Source: Aeromonas eucrenophila | GTDB taxonomy: Bacteria; Pseudomonadota; Gammaproteobacteria; Enterobacterales; Aeromonadaceae | Assembly: GCF_000819865.1 (NCBI RefSeq) | Contig: NZ_CDDF01000011.1 | Coordinates: 362,875-426,874, forward strand | Length of the DNA: 64,000 nucleotides | Direction: 5' to 3' | In this document: positions 23,173 to 31,470 of the stretch, one piece after another | Layout of the letters: each line of letters opens with the position of its first letter | Position numbering within the stretch: position 1 is the stretch's first letter | Translations under genes and position numbers: made by a program | The notes under the pieces: generated by a model | Told to the model about the DNA's origin: nothing | Database searches by the model: none | What the model saw: only the letters and a program-made list of their open reading frames with translations

Positions 23173-23499
23173 TTATTTCTCCGGCGGCGGCGTCTTGGGG
23201 CAGTGCGCCAGCATGCGCTGGTTGTATTCGGCGGCGTAGGCGCTGAGTTTGGCGTGATCCTCTTTCTGGTCGGGCCTTATCACATCCCCCAGCCCATCGA
23301 GGTAGCGCACGCCGCAGCGCGCCTTGGCCTCGGCTTGCGCCTCGGCCGGGATGCCGGGGGCCACCTCGCCGCGACCGGCCCGCACGATCAGCCGGTAATC
23401 CTGCAGGGTCAGGCTCTGCTCAACGGCCTGCTCCAGGGTGCCGGCATCCGCCTGACAACCCGCGAGCAGCACCAGCAGCAAGGCGTAACCGGCCCTCAT
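23173..23499 (-). CDS. Small lipoprotein
   Basis: A 108-residue secreted lipoprotein: signal peptide with lipobox LLAGC at residues 11-15, then a helical domain with two further Cys (ARCGVRYL and AHCPKT) that could form a disulfide. The start overlaps the stop of the metalloprotease gene (ATGA), so the two are co-translated and the lipoprotein may assist or anchor the protease at the envelope. Confidence 0.7.
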   Translation of the reverse strand: MRAGYALLLVLLAGCQADAGTLEQAVEQSLTLQDYRLIVRAGRGEVAPGIPAEAQAEAKARCGVRYLDGLGDVIRPDQKEDHAKLSAYAAEYNQRMLAHCPKTPPPEK

Positions 23500-25463
23500 C
23501 CCCGTCTCCGCGACCAGCCCAGCAGGGCCAGCGCCAGGGTCCAGAGGCCGAGGGCACCACCCCCGCCACCGCCCTCTTCCACCCGCTGGGTCACCGACAG
23601 CTTGAGCGGGCTGATGGCGAAGAAGATATTGTCGCTGCAGGCGACCCTCAATCTGGCGGTGCCATCGTTACCGGCCGGGATGGTGACGCTGGCCGAGCCA
23701 GAGTTCGGCTGGCCGCTCGCAAGCGGGAGCCAGCTCGTCCCCTCGTCCCGGGTCATGGCGAGATCCACCCTGCTGCAATTGATGGGGGCTGCGTTGGTGC
23801 CCGCCACTTCCCAGCTGATGGTCTGGTTATGACCCGCCGCGAGCGGCGTGATGAGCGGGCTGGTCAGGCCGAACGCCTTGCCGGTGTTGACCACCTGGAT
23901 CTTCATGTCATCGCTGGCAACCCCGCCCTTGCCATCGCGCACCGTGAGACGGAAGTTGAGATCCCGGTTGGTGGCGGGCCAGGCCTCCCCCTTCGCCAGG
24001 GTATTGGAGAGCAGGGAGGGCAGGCTTGGCAGCACGCGCTCCGGTACCGCCGTCGGCGCCACGAAGCGGAACAGCGGGCGGGAGCCATCGTCCACCATGC
24101 TGGCGGCGCTGAAGGACTCGGTGCCCAGATCGATCTGCTCCCAGGTGTAGGTCAGGGGATCCTGGTCCAGATCGGCCCCGGCCCCCTTGAGCACGAAGGG
24201 GGTATTGGCCGGGATCACATAGTCGCCGCCGGCAGCCGCCTGGGGCGCGTTGTTGACCAGGCTCAGGGCAGTGCCGCAGCTCGGCACGGCCGCCATGCGG
24301 GCCCGCATCTGCTCGATGGATTTGCTGTGGAAATAGGGCAGGCTGTTGGGCTGCAGGTTCTCGGCCCCGCAGATCCCGGCATAGGCCATGATGGAGCTGC
24401 CGCTGCCCGGCTCCCAGGCCTGGTCGGGGGAGCGGTTGCCGCCGCCGCAGCTGCCGGTGGTGCCGTTGAAGGTGTGCTCGGCGCCAAACTGGTGGCCTAT
24501 CTCGTGGGCCACATAGTCGATGAAGAAGGCATCCCCAACCGGGTTGGGAGAGCCCGTCATGCCGGCCGATTTCTCGCTGCCCCCACACAGCGAGTCGAGC
24601 TGTGCCAGGCCACCGCCCCCGGTGTTGACCACGTGACCGATGTCGAAGGCGCCGAGTTTGGTGCCTGCCTGGGTCTGGGCGGCTTGTTGCACGGCGACGT
24701 TGATGTCGATGTCGTTGTCATCGTTCTGGAAGGGATCGGACGCTGTATCCGTGTAGATGATGGTGTCGTTGCCGCTGGCGAGTTGGAACTCGGCGGCGAC
24801 GTCGCGCTGATACACCTCGTTGACCCGGTTCAGCAGGGTGGCGATGGCTCCCAGCCCGGCAGCCACTGTGCCGCCATGGTACTGGGTGTACTCCCCTGCC
24901 GCCGAGATGGCGATGACGTAGCGCTTGCGCTCGTTGCCATCCACCAGCACCTGACGCGCCAGCGTTCTGGCCTGGCTGCCGATGACGCTGTCCGCCTCCT
25001 CTTCCAGCCGGCTGTGGGCATCCTGCTGGTAATAGACGACGTAGCCTTCCCCATTGCGCAGGGGATCGACGAACACCATCTTGCCCTGATGGCTGAACAT
25101 GGCGTGGAAGCCCTGCGGCCCCAGATCGAAGCGCCCCGTCTCTACCGGACTGGACTCGTTGTATCCCTTGAAGGCACGGATGTCGGGATACTTGGCGGCC
25201 AGATCCGCAGGCAGCAGATCATAAGATTGCAGGCTGAAAACAACCTCGTTGCCGTCCGGCAGGGGCAGGGTCAACCGCGACTCCCCCGCCAGCAAGCCGG
25301 CGAAGTGATCGGCGGGCACGGTGGCGATTCTGTATTGGCTGGCTCGTACCTCGTAGCCATCGGCGGCGGTGGCTCGCGCCGCGACCGTGTTCCACTCCTT
25401 GGCGGCAAGGCCGCTGGAGGCCAGCAGCCCGGCCACCATCAGCACCAACGGAGAATGTTTCAT
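23496..25463 (-). CDS. Secreted reprolysin-like zinc metalloprotease with GlyGly-CTERM anchor
   Basis: A 655-residue exported protease. A signal peptide covers residues 1-20 (LVLMVAGLLASSGLA). A propeptide follows, then a metalloprotease domain with HEIGHQFGAEHTF, the extended HExxHxxGxxH zinc site. The Cys-rich segment GGNRSPDQAWEPGSGSSIMAYAGICG contains the Met-turn. After two Ig/PKD-like repeats comes a C-terminal GGGGGALGLWTLALALLGWSRRR: Gly-rich, one helix, basic end. This is the GlyGly-CTERM signal processed by rhombosortase in Vibrio, Shewanella and Aeromonas. Start chosen at 25463 (MKHSPLV). Confidence 0.88.
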   Translation of the reverse strand: MKHSPLVLMVAGLLASSGLAAKEWNTVAARATAADGYEVRASQYRIATVPADHFAGLLAGESRLTLPLPDGNEVVFSLQSYDLLPADLAAKYPDIRAFKGYNESSPVETGRFDLGPQGFHAMFSHQGKMVFVDPLRNGEGYVVYYQQDAHSRLEEEADSVIGSQARTLARQVLVDGNERKRYVIAISAAGEYTQYHGGTVAAGLGAIATLLNRVNEVYQRDVAAEFQLASGNDTIIYTDTASDPFQNDDNDIDINVAVQQAAQTQAGTKLGAFDIGHVVNTGGGGLAQLDSLCGGSEKSAGMTGSPNPVGDAFFIDYVAHEIGHQFGAEHTFNGTTGSCGGGNRSPDQAWEPGSGSSIMAYAGICGAENLQPNSLPYFHSKSIEQMRARMAAVPSCGTALSLVNNAPQAAAGGDYVIPANTPFVLKGAGADLDQDPLTYTWEQIDLGTESFSAASMVDDGSRPLFRFVAPTAVPERVLPSLPSLLSNTLAKGEAWPATNRDLNFRLTVRDGKGGVASDDMKIQVVNTGKAFGLTSPLITPLAAGHNQTISWEVAGTNAAPINCSRVDLAMTRDEGTSWLPLASGQPNSGSASVTIPAGNDGTARLRVACSDNIFFAISPLKLSVTQRVEEGGGGGGALGLWTLALALLGWSRRRG

Positions 25464-25683
25464 CAACGGCATCTTTTTAATTCCTTTTTTTAATGCGTTC
25501 GCCCGAACTGCCCAACATCATTTTCCCGCCACGCCGATAAGTCCAGCGCCATCCGCTGTACATTCCCCGTATGGGGACGGTTGCGCCAACGCGGTCTAAC
25601 CCCTATCATTGCGCGGATTTGTCCGTTTCAGAACCCCCTGTGCAACGGGGCCGGTTCATCCTTTTTTGGCCAAGGTTAATCTC

Positions 25684-26895
25684 ATGCTCAAGTCCCCACT
25701 GTTGCCCCGTTCCGGGGATCTGGTCGTTGCCATCGTTGACGATGTATTGGCCCAGGGTCTCACCCTGGACAGAGCCTATGCCCGTCACTTCTCCGGCATC
25801 GAACTCAAACCGCAAGAACAGGCAAGGATTGCCCTGGTCACCGGCGATCTGCTGCGCCGCCTCAGCCTCTATTGCGCCCTGACCGGCATCCAGGTGCGTC
25901 AGGCCTCCAAGAACGTCTGGCCGCTGCTGCACAGCTGGCACGCCTTCCACAAGATAGCTCAGTCGAACCACCCGACCCTGGATCGCTTCAACGAAGAGGC
26001 CTTCCGCCGCCGTCTCAGCGAGGCCAAGAAGAATCCGGTGCTGATGGATGGCTGCCCGAGCTGGCTGGAAAAACTCGGCAGCGAGCAGCTGGGTGACGCC
26101 TGGCCTGCCGAACGTGCCGCCCTGGCCTGGATGCCCAAGCGCTACCTGAGGGTCAACACCCTCAAGGGCACCCTTGAGCAGTTGCAAGCCGCCCTGGCCA
26201 AAGAAGGGGTCAACACCATACCGGTGGAGGGTGTACCGACCGCCCTGCAGGTCACCTCTGACGCCGCCCTGTTCCGCACCAAGGCGTTCGCCGATGGCTT
26301 GTTCGAGCAACAGGATGCCGGCTCCCAGCTGGTCGCCGCCGCTCTTGAAGTCACCCCGGGCATGCGCGTCATCGACGCCTGCGCCGGTGCCGGTGGCAAG
26401 ACCCTGCACATCGCCGCCATGATGAGCGGCAAGGGCCGTCTGCTGGCGATGGACGTGGAAGAGTGGAAGCTGGAGAACCTCAAGCAGCGCGCCCGCCGCG
26501 CCGGTGCCCACAACGTGGAAACCCGGGTCATCGAGAGCAGCAAGACCGTCAAGCGCCTCAAAGGCACCGCCGATCGGGTGCTGCTGGACGTGCCCTGCTC
26601 CGGCCTGGGCGTGCTCAAGCGCAACCCGGATGCCAAGTGGCGCGACACCGCCGAACGCCTGCCGGTGCTGATGGCCCTGCAAGAGGAAATCCTGCAGCGC
26701 TACAGCCAGATGGTTAAGGTCGGCGGCCTGCTGGTCTATGCAACCTGCTCCATCCTGCCCCAGGAGAACCGCCAGCAGGTGGACAAGTTCCTGGCCGCCA
26801 ACGACAACTACCGGCTGCGTGACGATCATACCGTCAGCCCGGCCGAGACCGGCTTCGACGGCTTCTACATGGCGCGGATCGAACGCATCGGCTGA
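25684..26895 (+). CDS. RsmB/NOP-family RNA cytosine-C5 methyltransferase
   Basis: A 403-residue methyltransferase. Residues 1-130 are a NusB-like helical domain. The SAM-binding motif is VIDACAGAGGKTLHIA, followed by LAMDVEEWKLENLKQRA. Both catalytic cysteines are present (DVPCSGLGVLKRNPD and VYATCSILPQEN). It is shorter than E. coli RsmB and reads as a paralogue, so I give no gene symbol. The start is ATG 25684; the upstream in-frame extension looks non-coding. Confidence 0.85.
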   Translation: MLKSPLLPRSGDLVVAIVDDVLAQGLTLDRAYARHFSGIELKPQEQARIALVTGDLLRRLSLYCALTGIQVRQASKNVWPLLHSWHAFHKIAQSNHPTLDRFNEEAFRRRLSEAKKNPVLMDGCPSWLEKLGSEQLGDAWPAERAALAWMPKRYLRVNTLKGTLEQLQAALAKEGVNTIPVEGVPTALQVTSDAALFRTKAFADGLFEQQDAGSQLVAAALEVTPGMRVIDACAGAGGKTLHIAAMMSGKGRLLAMDVEEWKLENLKQRARRAGAHNVETRVIESSKTVKRLKGTADRVLLDVPCSGLGVLKRNPDAKWRDTAERLPVLMALQEEILQRYSQMVKVGGLLVYATCSILPQENRQQVDKFLAANDNYRLRDDHTVSPAETGFDGFYMARIERIG

Positions 26896-26912
26896 CACCG
26901 TCAGCCTGAATA

Positions 26913-26943
26913 AAAAAGGGGGAGCCATTGGCTCCCCCTTTTT
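26913..26943. terminator. Bidirectional terminator between the methyltransferase and grxD
   Basis: AAAAAGGGGGAGCC/GGCTCCCCCTTTTT separates two convergent genes. Confidence 0.9.
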
Positions 26944-26962
26944 GCATGATGTGGATGCGACC

Positions 26963-27307
26963 TTATTCGGCGGCGGCCTCATCTTGCTTGTGCTTGGCGG
27001 CCACTTCCTTGATCAGGGTCTGCAGCTCACCGGCCTGGAACATCTCGATCATGATGTCGCAGCCACCGACCAGCTCCCCTTCCACCCACAGCTGGGGGAA
27101 GGTGGGCCAGTTGGCGAACTTCGGCAACTCGGCGCGGATGTCCGGGTTTTGCAGGATGTCGACGTAAGCAAAGGGCTCACCGCAGGACATCATGGCCTGG
27201 GAAGCCTGGGCAGAGAAACCGCAGCTGGGCAGCTTGGGGGATCCCTTCATGTAGAGGATGATGGGGTTGTCAGCCAGTTGCTGTTTGATCTTTTCGATAG
27301 TTTCCAT
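26963..27307 (-). CDS. grxD: Monothiol glutaredoxin Grx4
   Basis: A 114-residue monothiol glutaredoxin with the CGFS active site (LPSCGFSAQA, residues 28-37), WPTFPQLWVEGELVGGCDI for glutathione binding, and normal family length. It ligates a [2Fe-2S] cluster with glutathione and partners BolA-type proteins in iron-sulfur delivery. The C-terminus (KHKQDEAAAE) is slightly extended and acidic. Confidence 0.95.
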   Translation of the reverse strand: METIEKIKQQLADNPIILYMKGSPKLPSCGFSAQASQAMMSCGEPFAYVDILQNPDIRAELPKFANWPTFPQLWVEGELVGGCDIMIEMFQAGELQTLIKEVAAKHKQDEAAAE

Positions 27308-27444
27308 AGGTGCCTCACTAGAGCGATTTCGGCGGCCATTCTACTGCAAACCGGGCAGACCACAAACTGGCAAACCGTGCGAAGTGCAAGAAGATATGGG
27401 TCAATAAGCGGCAGCTTGATCCAAGTCATGGCGAGAATCAAGAG

Positions 27445-27474
27445 TTGTTAGCCCATCTTTGATACTGCTACAAT
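27445..27474 (+). promoter_or_regulatory. Probable sodB promoter
   Basis: TTGTTA (27445-27450) and TACAAT (27469-27474), spacer 18, lie upstream of sodB. They leave a leader of about 115 bases, long enough for small-RNA control as known for sodB in E. coli. Confidence 0.5.
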
Positions 27475-27593
27475 CGACGGGCTTTGGGCCTTTCGGCCCC
27501 CTATTTTAACAACAATTCTTTTCAAAATAGAAAAGAGTACGCAATGTCTTGCAACCGTCGCTGTCGCACGGTCCAGCCAATGGAGAGTAGAAA

Positions 27594-28178
27594 ATGGCTT
27601 TCGAACTTCCCGCTCTGCCCTATGCAATCAATGCTCTGGAACCGCACATCTCCCAGGAGACCCTGGAATATCACCACGGCAAGCACCACAACACCTACGT
27701 GGTCAACCTGAACAACCTGGTGCCGGGTACCGAGTTTGAAGGCAAGTCTCTGGAAGAGATCATCAAGACCTCCACCGGTGGTGTCTTCAACAACGCCGCC
27801 CAGATCTGGAACCACACCTTCTACTGGCACTGCCTCTCCCCGAACGGCGGTGGCGAGCCGACTGGCGCCCTGGCCGATGCCATCATCAAGGCCTTCGGCT
27901 CCTTCGCCGAGTTCAAGGATGCGTTCACCAAGTCTGCCATCGGCAACTTCGGCTCTAGCTGGACCTGGTTGGTGAAGAAAGCCGACGGCTCCCTGGCCAT
28001 CGTCAACACCTCCAACGCCGGCTGCCCGCTGACCGAAGCCGGGACCACCCCGCTGCTGACCGTCGACCTGTGGGAGCACGCCTACTACATCGATTTCCGC
28101 AACCTGCGTCCGAAGTACATGGAAACCTTCTGGACCCTGGTCAACTGGGAATTCGTGGCCAAGAACCTGGCTGCCTGA
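27594..28178 (+). CDS. sodB: Iron superoxide dismutase
   Basis: A 194-residue Fe-SOD. Metal ligands are the His of [26 protein letters not shown] and [11 protein letters not shown]. The start is typical ([20 protein letters not shown]), as is the FGSSWTWLV active-site loop. Cytoplasmic enzyme converting superoxide to peroxide and oxygen. ATG 27594 follows AGAGTAGAAA. A terminator lies at 28194. Confidence 0.97.
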   Translation: MAFELPALPYAINALEPHISQETLEYHHGKHHNTYVVNLNNLVPGTEFEGKSLEEIIKTSTGGVFNNAAQIWNHTFYWHCLSPNGGGEPTGALADAIIKAFGSFAEFKDAFTKSAIGNFGSSWTWLVKKADGSLAIVNTSNAGCPLTEAGTTPLLTVDLWEHAYYIDFRNLRPKYMETFWTLVNWEFVAKNLAA

Positions 28179-28193
28179 TAGCCCGCTCTTGCC

Positions 28194-28223
28194 AAAACGT
28201 CCCGCACCGCGGGGCGTTTTTTT
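28194..28223 (+). terminator. sodB terminator
   Basis: The stem AAAACGTCCCGC/GCGGGGCGTTTT with a short loop and T-run lies 15 bp after the stop. Confidence 0.85.
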
Positions 28224-28282
28224 ATGGCCAGCAATCAACAAGAGAGGCGCCCGTGGGCGCCTCTCTTGTGCTTCAGCAAGCC

Positions 28283-29092
28283 TTATTGGTCTATCTCGTC
28301 CAGATACTCGTCCAGGTTGCTGTCATCTTGCTGGCCCTTCTGCTGCTTGAGATCAGGCTGGCGACCACTCACCTTGCCATCGTTGTACTGCAGGTAGAAG
28401 TCCTTGGTCAGGGCATAAGGATCGAGCGCGTTGTCGATGATCCGCTCCTGATCGATCAGCTTGGCTCGCGTCCCTACCCCGTCCAGCGCCCAGTGCACTA
28501 CCCGCAGCGGGAAGGTCAGCAGGGCATAGGGGAAGTAGATGGTATCTATGGTATCGCCCACCAGCTCACGGGTAGTGGTCGGGCCGTAGACAGGCACCAT
28601 GATGTAGGCGCCATCGCCGATGTCAGCCTTGCCGAGCACGGTATCCATCTCCAGCATGTTGCGCTCGAGACCGGCATGCTTGGCCACATCGAAGATCCCC
28701 AGCAGACCCACGGTGGTGTTGAGGGTAAAGCGGCCGAGGTTGGTGCCCGCGCCTTTCAAGTCACCGGTGAGCAGGTGGTTGACCATGCTGCTCGGCTCGT
28801 CGAAGTTATCCACGAAATTGTCGATGCCGTCCTTCACCCCCTGCGGCACATAGCGGGCATAGCCGTGCACCACGGGACGGGCCACATAGGGCTCAAGCAC
28901 ATCGTAGTTGACCGCCCACATGGCACGGTTGGCACCCTGGAAGGGGTCACGGGGATCGCTGGCCGTGCTGGTGGCCTCGGGGCGGTTTGGGGTTTCTTCG
29001 AGATCCAGGCTCTCTGGGCCCGGCTTGGGAGGGCCACCCGCACAGCCCCCCAATAGCAGTGCCACTGCCAATGCTCCTGAACGCAGATACAT
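28283..29092 (-). CDS. mlaA: MlaA (VacJ) outer-membrane lipid-asymmetry lipoprotein
   Basis: A 269-residue lipoprotein: signal with lipobox LLLGGC (residues 12-17), then the VacJ domain (DPRDPFQGANRAMWAVNYDVLEPYVARPVVHGYARYVPQGVKDGIDNFVDN, GRFTLNTTVGLLGIFDVAKHAGL, and GAYIMVPVYGPTTTRELVGDTID). MlaA removes misplaced phospholipids from the outer leaflet with OmpC and the MlaBCDEF system. The C-terminus is hydrophilic and Gln/Asp-rich. Confidence 0.95.
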   Translation of the reverse strand: MYLRSGALAVALLLGGCAGGPPKPGPESLDLEETPNRPEATSTASDPRDPFQGANRAMWAVNYDVLEPYVARPVVHGYARYVPQGVKDGIDNFVDNFDEPSSMVNHLLTGDLKGAGTNLGRFTLNTTVGLLGIFDVAKHAGLERNMLEMDTVLGKADIGDGAYIMVPVYGPTTTRELVGDTIDTIYFPYALLTFPLRVVHWALDGVGTRAKLIDQERIIDNALDPYALTKDFYLQYNDGKVSGRQPDLKQQKGQQDDSNLDEYLDEIDQ

Positions 29093-29137
29093 ATGAAAGT
29101 CCTAAGCTTTTTTGGGAATCTTTATGAATTATAGGTA

Positions 29138-29163
29138 GCCCGCCCCATCCTGGGGTCGGGCCA
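29138..29163 (-). terminator. Possible terminator after ccmI
   Basis: The imperfect hairpin GGCCCGACCCC/GGGGCGGGCT lies eight bases downstream of the ccmI stop; no strong T-run. Confidence 0.45.
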
Positions 29164-29171
29164 AGAGGGTA

Positions 29172-30452
29172 TTAGAGGGCGTGATCGATGCGGATGTCAA
29201 TCGGCGCTGTAGGAATTGAGGTCGTCGGTACCGTGACGGAGACCCCTTCGAAGGCCCCTTCCTTGTTCATGACGTTGCCGCCACGGGACAAACGGGCCTT
29301 GAACTGCAACTCGGGATAGGCTGCCAGCTTGCTGCCCTCCATCATGGCGTCACCATCCCCGAGAGACAGGGTCAGCGGGAAGCCGGGACCTGGGATACGC
29401 TTGACCGCGATCGGCATGGGCGGGCCGTTGGGGATCACCGCAAACACGAACAAGTGGGCGTCTTCCGGCAGCTGGATCCCCGGCGCCAGGGTGATATGCA
29501 GCGGGAATTCCCCCTCCTTCACCGCCAGCACCTGAGCCGGTGCCTGTGTGCCAGCCTGCTCACTCTGGGTGGCCGGGGCGGCGGTCGGGGCTATGCCACG
29601 CTGGCGCAGTTGCTGCTCGGCGTACTCGATGGAGCGCTCCACCATGGCGTGGCGAGTCGAGCCCTTCTCAAGCAGCGGCAACATCGCCTGCCAGCGGTCG
29701 AGGGCGGTCTGGAAGTCTTCCTTCTGCAGCGCCATGAAGGCATAGACGGAGCGCGCCTCGATGTTTTTCGGATCCTGGGCGATGGCGGCCTGCAGCAACT
29801 GTGCCGCCTGTGCCTCCTCCCCGGTCATCATCAGCGCCTGGGCATAGGGCACCGCCACCATGGCTTTTTGCGGAGCCAGGCCATAGGCCCTCTCCAGCGC
29901 CTCACGCGCCATCTCGGGATCGTTGCCATCCAGGGTCAGCCGACCCAGCAGCAGCCAGCCACGGTAATCGTTCGGTTCATCCTTGAGACGGGTACGCAGC
30001 CCCAGGGTGAAGTCCAGCAGATCCTGCTCGGTCACCTGGGCATCCCGCTCCACCAGGATGCGGTTGCTCAGCTCCCCGAGCCGGCTGCTGGCATCCTGCC
30101 AGCGCTGCACCTCCGGCCAGGCGCCGAGCTTGTAGTAGAGGCCGAGGCTCACCACCACCAACACCAGCACCCCCGGGATCCACACCAGACTCTTGCCGCC
30201 TCGGGCGGTCTGCTCCACATCGGGAATGTCGTCCAACAGGCTGCGTTGCAGCTCCACCAGGGATTCCCCTTCCTCCGCCAGCACGCCCTGGTCGCGCTCC
30301 TCGCCAATTTCCAGCACACGCTGGCGATAGAGCTGCTTGTTGAGCGCCGAGCGGCTGATGCTCTGGCTGCCCTCACCGCGCCACAGCGGCAGGATCAGCG
30401 CCAGGCTCACCAACACTAGCAGGGCCGCGATCACCATCCAAAAAGCGGTCAT
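29172..30452 (-). CDS. ccmI: Cytochrome c maturation protein CcmI
   Basis: A 426-residue apocytochrome chaperone. It has two N-terminal transmembrane helices (FWMVIAALLVLVSLALILPLW and SLVWIPGVLVLVVVSLGLYY), then a periplasmic TPR region (about 150-280: LGRLTLDGNDPEMAREALERAYGLAP...) and a C-terminal domain. It holds the haem-binding tail of apocytochrome for CcmF/H. It overlaps ccmH by 4 bp and is the last gene of the ccm operon. Confidence 0.93.
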   Translation of the reverse strand: MTAFWMVIAALLVLVSLALILPLWRGEGSQSISRSALNKQLYRQRVLEIGEERDQGVLAEEGESLVELQRSLLDDIPDVEQTARGGKSLVWIPGVLVLVVVSLGLYYKLGAWPEVQRWQDASSRLGELSNRILVERDAQVTEQDLLDFTLGLRTRLKDEPNDYRGWLLLGRLTLDGNDPEMAREALERAYGLAPQKAMVAVPYAQALMMTGEEAQAAQLLQAAIAQDPKNIEARSVYAFMALQKEDFQTALDRWQAMLPLLEKGSTRHAMVERSIEYAEQQLRQRGIAPTAAPATQSEQAGTQAPAQVLAVKEGEFPLHITLAPGIQLPEDAHLFVFAVIPNGPPMPIAVKRIPGPGFPLTLSLGDGDAMMEGSKLAAYPELQFKARLSRGGNVMNKEGAFEGVSVTVPTTSIPTAPIDIRIDHAL

Positions 30453-30928
30453 TGTTTCTCTTCCTCTTTGAGCAGGGCGGCCAGCCGGGCCTGCTCTTGT
30501 TCGCTCAGGGCACTCTCTGCCCGGACGGTAGCGGGGGAACGGCGGCGGCTACGCACCACCACGGTGGCGGCGCCGATGACGATGACCAGCAAGGGGCCGA
30601 GCCACAGGATCAGGGTCGAGGCCATCATGGGCGGGTCATACAGGATGAAGTTGCCGTAGCGGGCCACCATGTAGTCCACCACTTGCTGCTTGTCTTTCCC
30701 TTCCCGCACCATCTGGTAGGTCTTGTCCCGCAGGTCTTTCGCGAGCCCGGCGTTGGAATCGGCGATGTCCTGGTTCTGGCACTTGGGGCAACGCAGCTCC
30801 TTGGTCAGCTCGCGGAAGGTCTGCTCCTGGGCGTCGCTGTCGAAGGTGTAGACGTCGATGGCGGCGCGGGCCTGACCGGCGCCAAACAGTCCCGCCATCA
30901 ACAGCAGGGACGCAATAAGCGTTTTCAT
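30449..30928 (-). CDS. ccmH: Cytochrome c maturation protein CcmH
   Basis: A 159-residue thiol-oxidoreductase of haem ligation. It shows a signal peptide, the LRCPKCQNQDIADSNAGLAKDLR motif (RCxxC), the YMVARYGNFILYDPP segment, and a transmembrane helix (LILWLGPLLVIVIGAATVVV). The short form with a separate ccmI is the usual arrangement outside the enterics. It reduces the apocytochrome CxxCH thiols. Confidence 0.95.
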   Translation of the reverse strand: MKTLIASLLLMAGLFGAGQARAAIDVYTFDSDAQEQTFRELTKELRCPKCQNQDIADSNAGLAKDLRDKTYQMVREGKDKQQVVDYMVARYGNFILYDPPMMASTLILWLGPLLVIVIGAATVVVRSRRRSPATVRAESALSEQEQARLAALLKEEEKQ

Positions 30929-30939
30929 CTATGGCTCCC

Positions 30940-31470
30940 TTATTTCATGGCATCGAAGATGGGTTTGAGGGTCGAGGCCCAGACCTCGGGGTTCACATCC
31001 CCCACGTGGCGATAGCGGATGATGCCCTGGCTGTCGATGAAGAAGGTCTCGGGGGCGCCGTAGACCCCGAGATCCAGCCCCAGCATGCCGTCCGGATCGT
31101 AGAGGTTGACCTGATAGGGGTTGCCGAGCTCCGCCAGCCACTTGATGGCCTTGTCCCGCTCGTCCTTGTAGTTCATGCCGACGATATAGATACCCTGCCC
31201 CGCCAACTCTTTGAGGTAGGTGTGCTCCCCGTAGCAGGTCGGGCACCAGGTCGCCCAGACGTTGAGCAGCATGGGGCGCCCCTTGAGGATGCTCCTGTCG
31301 TGCTGCTTGTTGAGGTCATAGATGTCCTGCAGGGTGAACATCGGCACCTCCTTGTCCACCATCACGGATTCGAGCTTGGTTGGGTCGGAGTAGAGCCCCT
31401 TGAACAGGAACACGGCCCCCATCAGGAAGATGATGAAGGGCAGCAGAAACAGCCAGGTCTTCTTGCTCAT
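30940..31470 (-). CDS. ccmG: Thiol:disulfide interchange protein CcmG/DsbE
   Basis: A 176-residue membrane-anchored thioredoxin-like protein: N-terminal helix (TWLFLLPFIIFLMGAVFLF), then the active site WATWCPTCYGEH (residues 77-88) and a cis-Pro segment (YGAPETFFIDSQG). It supplies reductant to CcmH. It overlaps ccmF (ATGA). Confidence 0.95.
   Translation of the reverse strand: MSKKTWLFLLPFIIFLMGAVFLFKGLYSDPTKLESVMVDKEVPMFTLQDIYDLNKQHDRSILKGRPMLLNVWATWCPTCYGEHTYLKELAGQGIYIVGMNYKDERDKAIKWLAELGNPYQVNLYDPDGMLGLDLGVYGAPETFFIDSQGIIRYRHVGDVNPEVWASTLKPIFDAMK

Noticed and set aside
23829-25493. Plus-strand frame of 554 codons
   Set aside because: Complement of the metalloprotease gene, which has a signal peptide, zinc motif and anchor.
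25606-26982. Minus-strand frame of 458 codons opposite the RNA methyltransferase
   Set aside because: Shadow frame without domains; the plus-strand gene has both catalytic cysteines and a SAM motif.
28179-28220. Echo of the sodB C-terminus after its stop
   Set aside because: Only about half of eight residues match (VAKNLAA against LAKTSRTA) and the stretch is also the terminator, so chance is likely.
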